From Aegilops tauschii subsp. strangulata (Eukaryota > Streptophyta > Magnoliopsida > Poales > Poaceae): DNA of 64,000 bases. Positions 11,117 to 23,300 of the stretch are shown here, one piece after another. The notes beneath the pieces are model-generated. The model made no database searches. It worked only from the letters and a program-made list of their open reading frames with translations, and was not told where the DNA came from. The position numbers and the translations under genes were made by a program. The DNA is taken from contig NC_053039.3 in NCBI RefSeq assembly GCF_002575655.3, positions 243,328,622 to 243,392,621 of the forward strand, written 5' to 3'. How positions within the stretch are numbered: the first letter of the stretch is position 1; every line of letters starts with the position of its first letter.

Positions 11117-13391
11117 TTGAACACTATGAGGAACTTGAAAGATGAAAGAACCAAGATTTTTCCCTCAACTATGAGGGGGGGTAAGGAACTGCCATCTAGC
11201 TCTGCACTTGATTCACCTTCTGTTATGAGTAAATTTGTGACACCTACACCTGTTATTGATTCTGATATGTCGCATGTTATTGATGATGCCACTTCTGCTA
11301 TGCATGATGCTTATGATGAAACTACTTCTATGCTTGATAATACTGTGTCATTAGGTGAATTTCTTGATGAACAACTTGCTAGGGTTAGAGAGAATGAAAT
11401 TATTGAAACAGATAATATTGATGAAAGTGATGATGAAGATTCTCCCCCTAGATATGAATTGCCTGATGTGCCTGAGGGTTATGTTATGGATGAAGAAACT
11501 GCTAGAGTCCTTTTTGCTTGCAAAGATAGATATGATCTTAAGAAACTGTTAGCTAAGCTAAAAGAAAAACCTTTGAATGCTAGAATAAAATATGACCCTG
11601 CTTTTGCTACTTTACCTATCTGTATTTCTGATAAGGATTATGATTTCTCTGTCGATCCTGAGTTAATTACTTTGGTTGAATCTGATCCTTTTTATGGCTA
11701 TGAATCTGAAACTGTTGTGGCACATCTTACTAAATAGAATGATATAGCCACCCTATTCACTCATGAGGAAAAAATCGTTACTACTATATCCTTAAGTTAT
11801 TTCCGTTCTCACTAAAGGGTGATGCTAAAACATGGTTTAATTCTCTTGCTCCTGGTTGTGCGCGTAGTCCCCAGGATATGATTTATTATTTCTCTGCTAA
11901 ATATTTCCCCGCTCATAAGAAACAAGCTGCCTTGAGGGAAATATATAATTTTGTGCAAATTGAAGAAGAGAGTCTCCCACAAGCTTGGGGGAGGCTTCTC
12001 TGATTACTTAATGCTTTGCCTGATCATCCTCTCAAGAGAAATGAAATACTTGATATCTTTTATAATGGACTAACCGATGCTTCGAGAGACCACCTGGATA
12101 GTTGTGCTGGTTGTGTTTTCAGGGAAAGAACTGTTGAGCAAGCTGAATTGCTATTGAATAATATATTGAGTAATGATAATGATTGGACACTTCCTGAACC
12201 AACTCCTAAGCCAACTCCAAAGAAAAGGGGTATTCTATTTCTCAGTCCTGAAGATATGCAAGAGGCAAAGAAATCTATGAAAGAAAAGGGTATTAAAGCT
12301 GAAGATGTTAAGAATTTACCGCCTATTGAAGAAATGCATGGTCTTAATAACCGGACACATGTAGTAAAGGTAAGTTCTCTCTATAGATTTGATGAAGGTG
12401 ATATTCCTCGTTATAAGTTTGCTAGCCAATGCTTGGATGAGTTTGATAATTTTATTGTTAAACAAGAAAACTTCAATGCTTATGTTGGTAGACAATTGAA
12501 ACGTAATGCTTATATGGTTGAACACTTGAGTGATTATATGTCTAGAGTTAAAGGTGACCTTAAACTTATTAGTAAACATGCTTCTATGGTTACCACTCAG
12601 GTAGAACAAGTGCTTAGAGCTCAAGATGATTTACTCAATGAATTAAATAATAAGAAAAATGATAATGTTATTAGGTTATGACTAGAGGGGGTAGAATGAC
12701 TTAGGAACCTTTGTATCCTGAGGGCCACCCTAAGAGAGTTGAGCAAGATTCTCAGAGAATTAATGTTGATACACCTAGTCCTTCTAAGAAGAAGAAAAAG
12801 AAAAATGATAGGACTTTGCATGCTTCTAGTGAACCTGTTGTTGACACACCTGAGAATCCAAATGATATTTCTATTTCTGATGTTGAAACACAATCTGGTA
12901 ATGAACATGAACCTAGTGATAATGTTAATGATGATGTTCATGTTGATGCTCAACCTAGCAATAACAATGATGTAGAGATTGAACCTGCAGTTGATCTTGA
13001 TAACCCACAATCAAAGAATCAACGTTATGATAAGAGAGACTTCGTTGCTAGGAAGCACGATAAAGAAAGAGAACCATGGGTTCAGAAACCCATGCCTTTT
13101 CCTCCTAAACCATCCAAGAAAAAGGATGATGAGGATTTTGAGCGCTTTGCTAAAATGATTAGACCTATCTTTTTGCGTATGTGTATGACTGATATGCTTA
13201 AAATGAATCCTTATGCTAAGTATATGAAAGATATTGTTACAAATAAAAGAAAAATACCGGAAGCTGAAATTTCCACCATGCTTGTCAATTACACTTTTAA
13301 AGGTGGAATGCCTAAGAAACTAGGAGATCCAGGAGTACCAACTATACCATGCCCCATTAAAAGAAACTATGTTAAAAACTGCTTTATGTGA
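11117..13391 (+). pseudogene. gag polyprotein of Gypsy element (Athila lineage)
   Basis: Three main open stretches (11117-11737, 12016-12681, 12711-13391) form one gag interrupted by stops and shifts. The N-terminal part is acidic (DESDDEDSPPRYELPDVPEG). The Retrotrans_gag core is at 11800-12170 (FSLKGDAKTWFNSLAPG, PLKRNEILDIFYNGLTDASR). A coiled, Asn/Lys-rich region and a long linker with a KKKKKK stretch lead to the protease. Breaks include stops at 11735-11737, near 11813 and near 12000. The protein would be a structural capsid precursor; as it stands it is not translatable in one piece. Confidence 0.85.
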
Positions 13392-13849
13392 TCTTGGAGC
13401 CAGTGTCAGTGTTATGCCTCTCTCTTTATATCGTAGACTTGATTTGAATAAGTTGACACCTACTGAAATATCTTTGCAAATGGCTGATAAATCAACTGCT
13501 ATACCTGTCGGTATTTGTGAGGATGTGCCTGTTGTGGTTGCAAACGATACTATTTTAACGGACTTTGTTATTCTTGATATTCCCGAGGACGATAGTATGT
13601 CTATTATCCTTGTTGAGTACTGCAGGAGCTGTTATTGATTGCAACAAAGGCAATGTCACTTTTCATGTTAATGGTAATGAGCATACGGTACACTTTCCGA
13701 GGAAACAACCTCAAGTCCACAGTATCAATTCTATTGGAAAATTTTCAATGATTACTATTGGAGGTTTTGAATTCCCTCTTCCTACTGTCAAGAAGAAATA
13801 TGATATTCTTATTGTTGGGGACATGCATATCCCCGTTGAGGTAACCTAG
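13369..13849 (+). pseudogene. Aspartic protease domain of Gypsy element
   Basis: Contains CDLGASVSVMPLSLYRRLDL, the variant D-L-G-A-S active-site motif of Athila-lineage proteases, then the flap region (MADKSTAIPVGICEDVPVVV) and, after a frameshift near 13620, the C-terminal conserved block ending VGDMHIPVEV. No reverse transcriptase or integrase follows, so the copy is non-autonomous. Confidence 0.85.
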
Positions 13850-13984
13850 TGTTATTCAAAAATTCTCCGGTTTCATGCGATTCGGAAAGAGTTTGTTAAC
13901 AAGACTTGATAAACCTTGTTAGTGGATTCCTTTTGATGAGCACGAGATGGATGAAGTTAGAAAGCACAACTCTCTGTACCCTCC

Positions 13985-14560
13985 TTTTACTTTCTGTTAT
14001 TTAGATTAAATAAAGAAAAAATAGTATTTTTTATCTGATTTCTGAATTATCCTTGCAATAAAAATACCCCAAAAATAAAAGTTCTCCAAATGTCCTGAAA
14101 ATGAAATATGATTTTTTGTAGAATATGTAAGAATTTCTGGCACTGAGAACACACCAGGGGGGCCACCATTTGGCCACGAGGGCATAGGGCGCGCCCACCC
14201 CCCTAGGGCGCGCCCCCTGCCTCGTGGGCCCCACGTGGACCCCCTCCACTTATTCCAGCACCCACTCACTTCGTCTTCCTCCAGAAAAAATCCTCCCATA
14301 GCTCAAACCCGTGTTCTAGCTCATCTTGCTGCCATTTTCGATCTCTTTGCTCAAATCTCCATTCACAAAACTGTTTGGGGAGATTATTCTTCGGTATGTG
14401 ACTCCTCCAATGGTCCAATTAGTTTTTGTTCTAGTGCTTTATTTATTGCAATTTTTTGCTGCTTAGAGGACCCTGTTCTTGAGCTTGCATGCCAACTTTA
14501 TATGGTCCAAAGTAGCTTTAATGCATGATATAGCCTCTAGGCACTTGTGGGAGTAGTTGC
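13985..14560 (+). other. Internal region resembling LTR promoter sequence
   Basis: Shares short blocks with the 5' LTR of the same element: ataaaagttctc...cctgaaaat at 14077-14105 versus 9799-9827, and cctcgtgggcccc at about 14218 versus about 9926, then a transcribed-leader-like stretch. It lies between the protease and a second ORF, where pol is missing. Confidence 0.5.
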
Positions 14561-14634
14561 TATCAATCTTGTTGAGTTTGGTTCACTTTTATTTTGAGTC
14601 ACTAAAATTTCAGAAATTTTTCAGAGAAAGAAAA

Positions 14635-14940
14635 ATGCATAGGAAAATGTACCAAGGTGGTTCCTCAAGGAAGCAAGGACCAAGGCTCGCGATACGTGAG
14701 ACGGACGATGAACCACTGAGGCAGAGGAGTTTATGGTCTAGGCAGGCATCAAGGATGAATTTGACGTATGTTCGTAATGCAGATCTTGAGGACTTCATGT
14801 CAGATAAGTGCCTACAGCACCGCTACCTAACTGATTCCTTTGTGAGGAGGCTTAAATCTACAGCCTCGCACAATTCTCACACTGTTTTATTTGATCTTTA
14901 TGATAAATCATATACCATGGACTTAGAAGATTTACCATGT
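14635..14940 (+). pseudogene. Truncated second ORF of Athila-lineage element
   Basis: Encodes about 100 residues (starts MHRKMYQGGSSRKQGPRL; contains RNADLEDFMSDKC and VLFDLYDKSYTMDLEDL), recognised as the N-terminus of an uncharacterised ORF carried by Triticeae Athila-type elements outside gag-pol. The frame runs directly into LTR sequence at about 14928-14933, where agattt is shared by both partners, so the 3' part of this ORF and the first about 548 bp of the 3' LTR were deleted together. Confidence 0.65.
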
Positions 14941-15749
14941 AATTGAGTTAGTTTTGTTAGGGTTTGATCCCTAGTATCCATTATGTTCTAAGATTGATGT
15001 TGCTATGACTTTGCTATGCTTAATGCTTGTCACTAGGGCCCGAGTGCCATGATTTCAGATCTGAACCTATTATGTTTTCATGAATATATGTGAGTTCTTG
15101 ATCCTATCTTGCAAGTCAATAGTCACCTACTATGTGTTATGATCCGGCAACCCCGAAGTGACAATAATCGGGACCACTCCCGGTGATGACCGTAGTTTGA
15201 GGAGTTCATGTATTCACTAAGTGTTAATGCTTTGGTCTGGTACTCTATTAAAAGGAGGCCTTAATATCCCTTAGTTTCCAATAGGACCCCGCTGCCACGG
15301 GAGGGTAGGACAAAAGATGTCATGCAAGTTCTTTTCCATAAGCACGCATGACTATATTTGGAATACATGCCTACATTACATTGATGAACTGGAGCTAGTT
15401 CTGTGTCACCCTATGTTATAACTGTTGCATGCATAATTATCCATCATTGATCCATTGCCTACGAGCTTTTCACATATTGATCTTTGCTTAGTTACTTTTC
15501 CGTTGCCACTGTTACGATTGCTACAAAAACTGCTATTGTTACTTTTGCCACCGTTACCGTTACTTCCATACTACTTTGCTACTAAATACTTTGCTGCAGA
15601 TATTAAGTATTTCAGGTGTGGTTGAATTGACAACTCAACTGCTAATACTTGAGAATATTCTTTGGCTCCCCTTGTGTCGAATCAATAAATTTGGGTTGAA
15701 TACTCTACCCTCAAAAACTGTTGCGATCCCCTATACTTGTGGGTTATCA
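14928..15749 (+). repeat. 3' LTR (5'-truncated) of the Gypsy element in MULE1
   Basis: Collinear with positions 10211-11047 of the 5' LTR, ending CTTGTGGGTTATCA. The first about 548 bp are missing. A further small gap occurs where the 5' LTR has gaggaatcgcatccggca. The base pairs after it (15750-15754, tcggt) duplicate 9658-9662. Confidence 0.9.
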
Positions 15750-15754
15750 TCGGT

Positions 15755-18411
15755 GTTCATGCATTGTGGACACGGTCAAGTTCAATCGTTTATTTTCATC
15801 TGAGGCCAATAGAGCGAGACTCTGAGTGGGTGCGGTTGTTACAAGGTTGTGAACGCAGGGGATGCAATCCTGTTCCGTTAGTGCTTCCCGTCGTGAAGGC
15901 GGTGAGTGCATATGAAGGTGCGGGTGGCTATGATCCAGGCCAGAGGAGTGAAGGGATGCAGTTATCTATGTCAAATGCTGGACATGATGGTTATGAACCA
16001 GGGCAGAGCAGTCAGGTAGAAGGAGGAAATGTCGGTGGTTACGCACCAGGGCAGAGCAGTCATGTAGAAGGAGGAAATGCCGGTGGTTACGAACCAGGGC
16101 AGAGAAGGTAGGCAAAAGGAGGAAATGCCGATGGTGATTACAGTCGCGAGGTGGACGCTGACGAGGTAGATGGGCACATGCAGAATGTGATGGAAGAAGA
16201 CACCGATTTTGAGAAGGGTCATGCCGATGATTCTGGGGAGTCGGATGAAGAAGATGTGGAGGAGGTCCTGAATCCTGCATCATGGAATCATGACTTCTCA
16301 TCTGCGATGATCGTGAACGATGGACATGATTCTACCTGGCAATATCACCAGAACAATATTGCGACGGGTGCTATGTATCCCAACAAGGAAGCTCTGAAGG
16401 ATGCAATAATTAAATGGGCAATGTCCATGCAAAGGGTTTTCACAGCTCAGGTGTCAAGTCAGAAATACCTGACAATGTTATGCAAGAACGCAGATTGTCC
16501 GACTAGGGTGCACGGCTATCTCCCTAAGTATGGCACAAGTTGGGTGATCAGTGACTTAGTTAATCACACTTGTCTTATTCCATGCATCCCTCAAGATCAT
16601 GCCGACCTTTCATCGACGCTTATTGCTCGGTTGTTTTACAATGAGATGGTGGAGGGCAAAGCTATGGAAGTGAAGGCAATCCAGACAAAAGTCTTCGCCG
16701 GGTTCAAGTACAGAATTACTTATGGCAAGGCCTGGAGGGCTAAGCATACGACGCTTGAGAGGAGATTTGGTTCTTAATTTGATGCATATGACTGTTGTCC
16801 AGCTCCTCCACACACTGCAGCAGCGGGATCTAGACACCTATATCGATATCCAAGACCTCTTCATGCCAGAGTTCCCAACTGTGAGGGTGTTGCATCGTCT
16901 CTTCTTCTCTTTCGGTGTATGCATCGAAGCTTTTAGGCATTGCTGACCGGTGATATGTGTAGATGGTACTTTTCTCACAAGCAAGTACAAGGGTCAGATC
17001 CTAATAGCCATAGGTCAAGACAGACAAAATCAAGTTGTCCCACTCGCATTTGCTTTTGTGGAGAGTGAGAACATTGAAAGTTGGACATGGTTCTTCAGGC
17101 GGTTGAAAAATATCAGTTGTGAAGGAGAAGCCCAATGTGTGCATCCTTCATGATAGGCATGCAGGTATACTCAGTGCGATAAGGACAGACAAACCCAGGC
17201 CCTGAGGAACAAACTCCATGGCAGGACTTGCAGAGTCATTGGTGCATGCGCCATCTGGGGGCTAATTTCTTCTCGCAGTTCGGAAATAAGAACCTAATGA
17301 ATCTATTCAAAAAACTCTGCGAGCAGAACCAGTTATGGAAGTATAATTTGATACGTGACAGACTTAATGTGTGCACGCAGAGACACGTTGGGGACAGAAA
17401 AACTGCAGTGAGGGCACATGTTGAAGCAGTAGCTGCACAGTTGGCAACAGGAACAGCGGCCGTGGAGGAGGAGCCTGTTGGGCTATGTGACTTGCCAGGC
17501 TTTGACCCACCTAGTACTAGGAGAAGGCTCGTGAGGTTGAGTAAAACCTTCCAGCAGTGGATAGAGCATGAGCCTCTGGAGAGGTGGTCTTTGCTACATG
17601 ACACACATGGAGCAAGGTACGGTGTCATGACAACCAACCTCGCGAAAACATACAACTTTGTCCTCAGAGGAAACCAGGCATTGCCACTTACAGCCATCAT
17701 TGAGGGTATTTTCTATGGCACCGCGAAGTATTTCAGAGATAGACGTCAGAAAGCAGAGCAACATATCTTGAACAACCCGAATACAAGTTACTATGAAAGA
17801 GTAACGAAGTACATGGACAACAAGATGCAAAAATCTAGGTCACACACTATAGTCGCCAACGGTAATCAAGAAAGAAGGTTTGAGGTCCGCTTATCCAACA
17901 ACAAATTCGGATGTGCAAATGAGTTGAGGACGCATGAGGTGAAAATTGGAAATGAAGCCTGGCCGACGTGTGAGTGCACATGCAACAAACCGAAATTGTT
18001 TCACCTACCTTGCTCACATGTACTTGCTTCCTGCGGGTAGCTTGGAATGGACGCAAATCGTTTGTGTCTCCATTTTTTCTTAAAGAGTCTGTCCTCAATA
18101 CCTGGACAGGTGAGCTGATGGGTTTTCGATCAATGGGTAACTTCAACAACGTCAACCCCGCTGAAAGGCGTTACATTCCAAATCCAAAGCATATGCGTAC
18201 AAGTAGCGGCAGACGGCAGTGTCAGCACATCCGGAAGGATATGGATGAATCTGAAGCGGGAGGTCCGCCTAGACAATGCATTCTATGCAATGAATTTGGC
18301 CATAGGGACACTAATTGTCCCACTTTCGTCACTGCTAATGGTGCTGGGCGTGGACGAGGCAACCGGGGACGAAGAGGAGGTAGAGGAGTAAGAGTGAGAG
18401 AAAGAAGCTAA
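15755..18411 (+). pseudogene. MULE1 mudrA-type transposase, main part
   Basis: Continues the frame left at 9662. It contains a 48-bp in-frame repeat (GGYEPGQSSQVEGGN type, three copies, about 15985-16105), the MuDR DNA-binding-like region (NKEALKDAIIKWAM, NADCPTRVHGYL), the DDE catalytic domain (VICVDGTFLTSKYKGQIL at about 16947-17000; CILHDRHAGIL at about 17140), a SWIM zinc finger (CECTCNKPKLFHLPCSHVLA, about 17970-18030) and a CCHC knuckle (CILCNEFGHRDTNC, about 18280-18320). Stops at 16109-16111, about 16775, about 16942 and about 18038, plus frameshifts near 16800 and 18055, make it inactive. It would have catalysed cut-and-paste transposition in the nucleus. Confidence 0.9.
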
Positions 18412-18437
18412 GCTAGTAGTACTATGTTCTAATTTTT

Positions 18438-18625
18438 TATTAAGTGTGGCACCATGTTCTGAATTTGTATTAAGTGTGGCACCATGTTCTGAATTTGTAT
18501 TAAGTGTGGCACTATGTTCTGAATTTGTATTAAGTGTGGCAACTATGTTTGAAATTTGTATTAAATGTGACACTATGTTCTACATTTGTATTAAGTGTGG
18601 CAACTATGTTTGAAATTGGTATGTG
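18438..18625. repeat. 30-bp tandem repeat, about six copies
   Basis: Unit tattaagtgtggcaccatgt plus tctgaatttg repeats with an exact 30-bp period (starts at 18438, 18468, 18498, 18528 and on), the later copies diverging. It lies just after the MULE1 transposase stop, in its 3' region. Confidence 0.9.
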
Positions 18626-18629
18626 CAGG

Positions 18630-18790
18630 AATGGCGGGAATGTGGTAGCTGAATGGGGACATTGATAGGGGTCATCGTGCTTCGTTATGGTATGAGCGCA
18701 AGCTTGAGCCTCTGGTCACTCGCACTCCTAAGAAGAACTGGATGATACACCTAGGATGGGTTCAGCGGTACGTGTTTTATTAAGTGCTAG
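18630..18790 (+). pseudogene. Fragment resembling a plant mobile domain N-terminus
   Basis: Frame around 18637-18772 reads LNGDIDRGHRASLWYER followed by a Trp/His-rich stretch, similar to the start of plant-mobile-domain (aminotransferase-like) proteins often linked to MuDR-type transposons. A stop precedes it and no continuation is seen. Recognition is by motif only and weak. Confidence 0.4.
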
Positions 18791-18889
18791 TGGTGCCGGC
18801 CATCTAGCCTATACATCAAATGTCCATCCTTTAAAAGAATAGAATAAACCTAAGTGAAATGTCCGACATGTAGCCGCGCTTTGAGCCAT

Positions 18890-19545
18890 TGATCGATATC
18901 AATTCAAGCATATATGTAGATAAAGTGCCTGATGTTCAACATGTTTTTTTTAATTCTTTGGTCCCAAATTCAACCATACTCCTCGAAACTTTGAAAGTGG
19001 CGTTTATCTCAAGGTTTCTCTCCTGGAACTTGACTTCTTCATCGACACATGTTCTCTCAAGTGGGTTGCCCCTTGAGTTTTATCCAACAATGTATCAATC
19101 TGAAGGGCTTGCCCTCTGTCTTGTAGTACATCACGGCAACGCATCCGGGCTATACAATGACATGATCTTCAAATTGCAACGTTGAGTGAATCAATGAATT
19201 GACCAACAAGAAGCAAAAATTTATGATCTCCATGATTGGTGCACCCATTGACATCATTCTTTCAACTTGTGCAATCGCAGTGCAATACTTCATGACGATG
19301 TTTAAAATGGTGTATCAGCGATGGAGTAGTGACTTTCCATTGCGATCATGGATCGCATCCAAATTGTAGGGTGTGTATTAGTTGTGCTAATGAAACCAAG
19401 AATGCACATGCCCCAAAATACCATGCACTTTTGTTTCATGCCCACAAACCCCGCACTTGTGGCCAACTACGCGTTGCACAATAACGCATCCTCCCTCATA
19501 AAGTACCTTGCCATCGTGCTTACTTCATGTTAAACAAAAAGAAAG
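18890..19545 (-). pseudogene. Degenerate Myb/SANT-like ORF of PIF/Harbinger type
   Basis: The minus strand gives scattered but ordered blocks: EDALLCNA*LATS near 19490, then MKQKCMVFWGMCILGF, a VKYCTAIAQVERM block near 19290, and PFRLIHCWIKLKGQP near 19090. This is the order found in the Myb/trihelix-like companion protein of PIF/Harbinger transposons. It is full of stops, and terminal inverted repeats were not located. Confidence 0.55.
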
Positions 19546-20320
19546 TCAAAATAATCGCAACGACATTTGGCGGAACACTTGCTAGACATGGCGTCCGCCA
19601 TGGACGGCGTCGAAATAGAGCGGACGATACCTTGGCTGCGAGGGCAAGTATAAGGCGCCTGGGTGGAGCAGCGGTGGTCCGGCAAGAAGTGGGCAACGGC
19701 CGGAGTGGAGTAGAGGCGGCATTGATCTTGGCAGGTGTGGATACAGAGAAAAGGGGGGTGGATGGGAGAAAAGGGCTCCGGGAGGAAGGTTTTGTGTGGG
19801 CCGGATGTGTCAGAGTCCGACGTGGCGGTTGCACGGACACGCCCAAAGATTCCTCGGCGAAATTCGGGATGTGTCAGAGTCCAATGTGGCGGTTGCACGG
19901 ACTCCCCCAAAGATTCCTCGGCGGCGAAATTCGAACGTGCAGACTAGTCCATGGCCGTTTGATGCAAGCCATTAGATGACATAAAGTGTTCAGACCGACC
20001 ATGCAGTCCAGATGTTTTTCTTTTTCTTTTGAGAACTGCCGTTGTTTTAATGATCGGGATATGCCCGGATGGAGGTCTGGCCTTCGCGGGTGGAGAGGCG
20101 AAAGGATGAGCAACGGCTGTGATGACGTGCAAATGACGGCTGTCGAGGAGGCTGATAGCACCTTTAAAGATTTTGCACGCAGAATCATTCACCTGATAGC
20201 ACCTTTAGAGATTCTGTACGCAGAATCACTCACACTATTGCACAATATACTGGTTCCAGAAACTAAAGCCGCGAGCTAACACGCAGCCTACAGCCCTACA
20301 GTGACTCCCTACACCACTGG
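19546..20320. other. Gene-poor stretch with short tandem duplications
   Basis: No gene is supported. Two local duplications are visible: a 64-bp unit (ggatgtgtcagagtcc...) at 19803-19866 repeated at 19867-19933, and a 41-bp unit (ctgatagcacctttaaagat...) at 20152-20192 repeated at 20193-20233. The second lies just downstream of the stop codon of the minus-strand host gene and may fall in its 3' UTR. Confidence 0.6.
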
Positions 20321-23300
20321 TCATTCTTCGTCCGAGCTCTCGTACGCCAGGCCAAGCAAGCTTCCAGTCACATTTTGTGGCCTAGACTCCGTTGCTTCAG
20401 CTGGCTTTGGTTCATTCTGACATGAAGACATTTTGCTGACAGAAACTTCCTGGTTCAGCTTAGGTCCGTCGTTCTCTGCCGCTTGCGGAGAGCTGCAAAC
20501 CTTGGGTCGCTTCGGTTTGATCCCAACAATGTTCTTCAAGAGATCCCGTTGCCTGCCAATTAGGTATGCCCCAATGTTACGACAGGGCGCGGTGGATGGA
20601 AACCTAATGTTTGCTGCGCACAGCTTAGTAGCATACCTTATGTCGCTTTTTGGCCTGGCGTCGACACAAAGAGCGGCGGGTAGAGCAGGTGCAGAATCAG
20701 CTAAAGTCGCTGCTTTGTAAGGGGAGGGTTAAAGAAATCAAACAGACTATAGCTACACAAATCTAAATGAGAAACTACCCCTGGCTAGGCATGTTCCTCT
20801 GTTCTGCTATTCCAACTAATGGAAACAAATCACATAATAAAGATGTGGAAAATTGCACGACAAGTTAAATGAGAAATCACCCCTGGCAAAGCATGTCTCT
20901 ACTGTGCTATTCCACATGATGAATAATAGATCAAGTAGTAAATATGTGTACTATCGCAAATTGGCATACCAGGAGCTAGAGGAGCGCTTGGATCGTGTTG
21001 ACCAAATATTATTGGGTTTTTATCAGTTTTGCCATCGGTTGTATAACGCTACTCAGTTTTGCCATTAAACATTTTCACTACTCAAAAATGCCACTGTTCT
21101 GTTATATCAAGCTCAAAAAGACCATTTTTCACTGTTACCGTTTGGTCAATACACGTTGACTAAAGTTAGATGACGAAATTACCCCTATCCCATTTGTAAG
21201 GGCCGCATGAGAAAAAGAGAAAAAAAATTGAGAGGCTGGGGTTTGAACCCAAGACCACTGTTCTGTTATATCAAGCTCAAAAAGACCATTTTTCACTGTT
21301 ACCGTTTGGTCAATACACGTTGACTAAAGTTAGATGACGAAATTACCCCTATCCCATTTGTAAGGGCCGCATGAGAAAAAGAGAAAAAAAATTGAGAGGC
21401 TGGGGTTTGAACCCAAGACCACGGGCTACACAAGCCCGCGAGCTAACCAACTGAACCATGGTAACGATTTGTTTTGTGAGGAGATACAGTCCTTATATAC
21501 AGATGTCTTAACCTAACTAAACAAAATCTTATCTAATCCTTGACCCGATCTGTTCGTGGCAGTTTCCCTTTCCCCAGCCGGAACCAATATCCCCGGTCAT
21601 CGCCGCCGCCTGCCAAACTCCTCACCTGGCACCGCCGGTCGCCGGGCTGCCCGCCCAGCTCCGGCGCGCCCCCACTCGCCACAGCTGCGGCGCCTCCCGC
21701 CAAGTGCCGCCACGCATCGCAGCTTCGGCTCTTCCTCCCGCCCGGCACCGCCACCGGAGGCAGGCAGCTCCGGCGCTTCTCCCGGCTGACTCCGCAGCTC
21801 CTCCCAAGTCTTGAAGTGCAATTGTTCCACGGCGATGGCGACGAACAGCAGGACCGAATCGGAGGCTTGCATCGGCCACAGGACGCCCCAACATGACATA
21901 GGCTCTGAAATTCCTGCATTGTGAGTATACTAATTCTCAGTGTGCGTGTGTGGTTGAATATAACTTGTAGAGGTCGAAATTTGTACATAGAATTTGTAGT
22001 AGCTGACTTTGCCTTACTGATAATCGCGTGCAATTTGGTACTTGTGTTCCTGATGGTCAGGATGGATGCGGATACTGCTTGTATGCTGACAGTTAGGATG
22101 GAAACAAGCCGTGAGAATAGCGATGGTCTCAAGCGATATGTTGGCGGCTTTGATTTTCATCTATTTGTAGAACCTAGTATCACACACAAAACATTGCTGC
22201 ACAAACTGTGTGATACCTATCCATGGGGGTGGCGTGATTACGTTGAGTTGAAGTACTATGACAGGGAGCAGAATAAATGGGTTGCTGTTGTATGTGATGA
22301 TGATGCAGCTTTGATGTTTGGAAAACATCAAGATTCAAAGAAAATATCTATGCAAATTGAGGTTCTTCAAAAATCCCAAACTCCTAGCACACCTAGCCAT
22401 AATCCACCTACACAACCTTGTTACAGTGAGAGTCAACATACAGGGAGTCAGGCAGTTGATGTTGATACAGTCAACATACAGGGAGTCAGGCAGTCTAATA
22501 GTGTTGACGATGCTAATAGAGACATAACCGATGATGCTATACCTGATGATGCTATTCTCTCGGATAATGATGATGAGCGGCAGTATCCAGACTTAGTCAA
22601 GAAGTCTACCAAAGAAGATGATTCGGCAGATATGGAAGAGGAAGATAATCCTCCAGCATATGAATCCACTGACACTGAAGAGGAAGAAGAGAATAGAGAC
22701 ATGGGTTTAGTTGATGAAGAGGAAGAGGAGGAGGAGGACAGACCTGTTGTAGTATATAACAAGGAGAATCCATTATTTGCAGAAGGCTCGGTATTCCCCT
22801 CTTTGTTGGACTGCAAGAATGCACTTTCTACTTTTGCAATTAAACGTGAATTTGACTATACAGTCGAAAAGAGTGATTCTAAGAGGCTGAGAGCAAGTTG
22901 TGCATATAAGAGGTGTAAGTGGAGAATTCATGGCTCTTATATGAGGAATAGCAGAATATTTCAGGTATAACTTGCTAACATCTAATTGATTTGTTTATTG
23001 TACCCTTTATTTTGTGGAACTGGTAACTATACAAATGTGGCAAGTTTAACATACTAGCAACCTACTAACTGATTTTGTTGTTTCCTACAGATCAAGGTGT
23101 GTCCTTTCTCTCATACATGCCCAACTAAGCTGAGAAGTGAGAAGTTCAAGCCGGCAAAGAGCAGGTGGGTTGCTGATGTTGTGCTGGAGTGGGTGAGAAA
23201 GAACCCAGATATTGGCCCTACTGCTCTTCAAGAGAAGATCCATGAGAAGTACCACTTCACGGTGCCATACATGCGTGTATCTCGTGGTAAGGACAAAAGA

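Noticed and set aside
20853..21068. Plus-strand frame containing AYQELEERLDRVDQ, which at first looked like an exon of a UTP11-type protein
   Set aside because: It falls inside intron 4 of the minus-strand host gene, runs into the MULE terminus and has no partner exons; similarity is limited to a short coiled-coil-like stretch.
21400..21456. Functional tRNA-His gene
   Set aside because: T-arm and anticodon arm fold, but the acceptor stem does not pair and the D stem is poor.
21540..21896. Pro/Ala/Arg-rich frames on both strands before the MULE2 transposase
   Set aside because: GC-rich untranslated leader of the transposon; no conserved motif, heavily overlapping frames.
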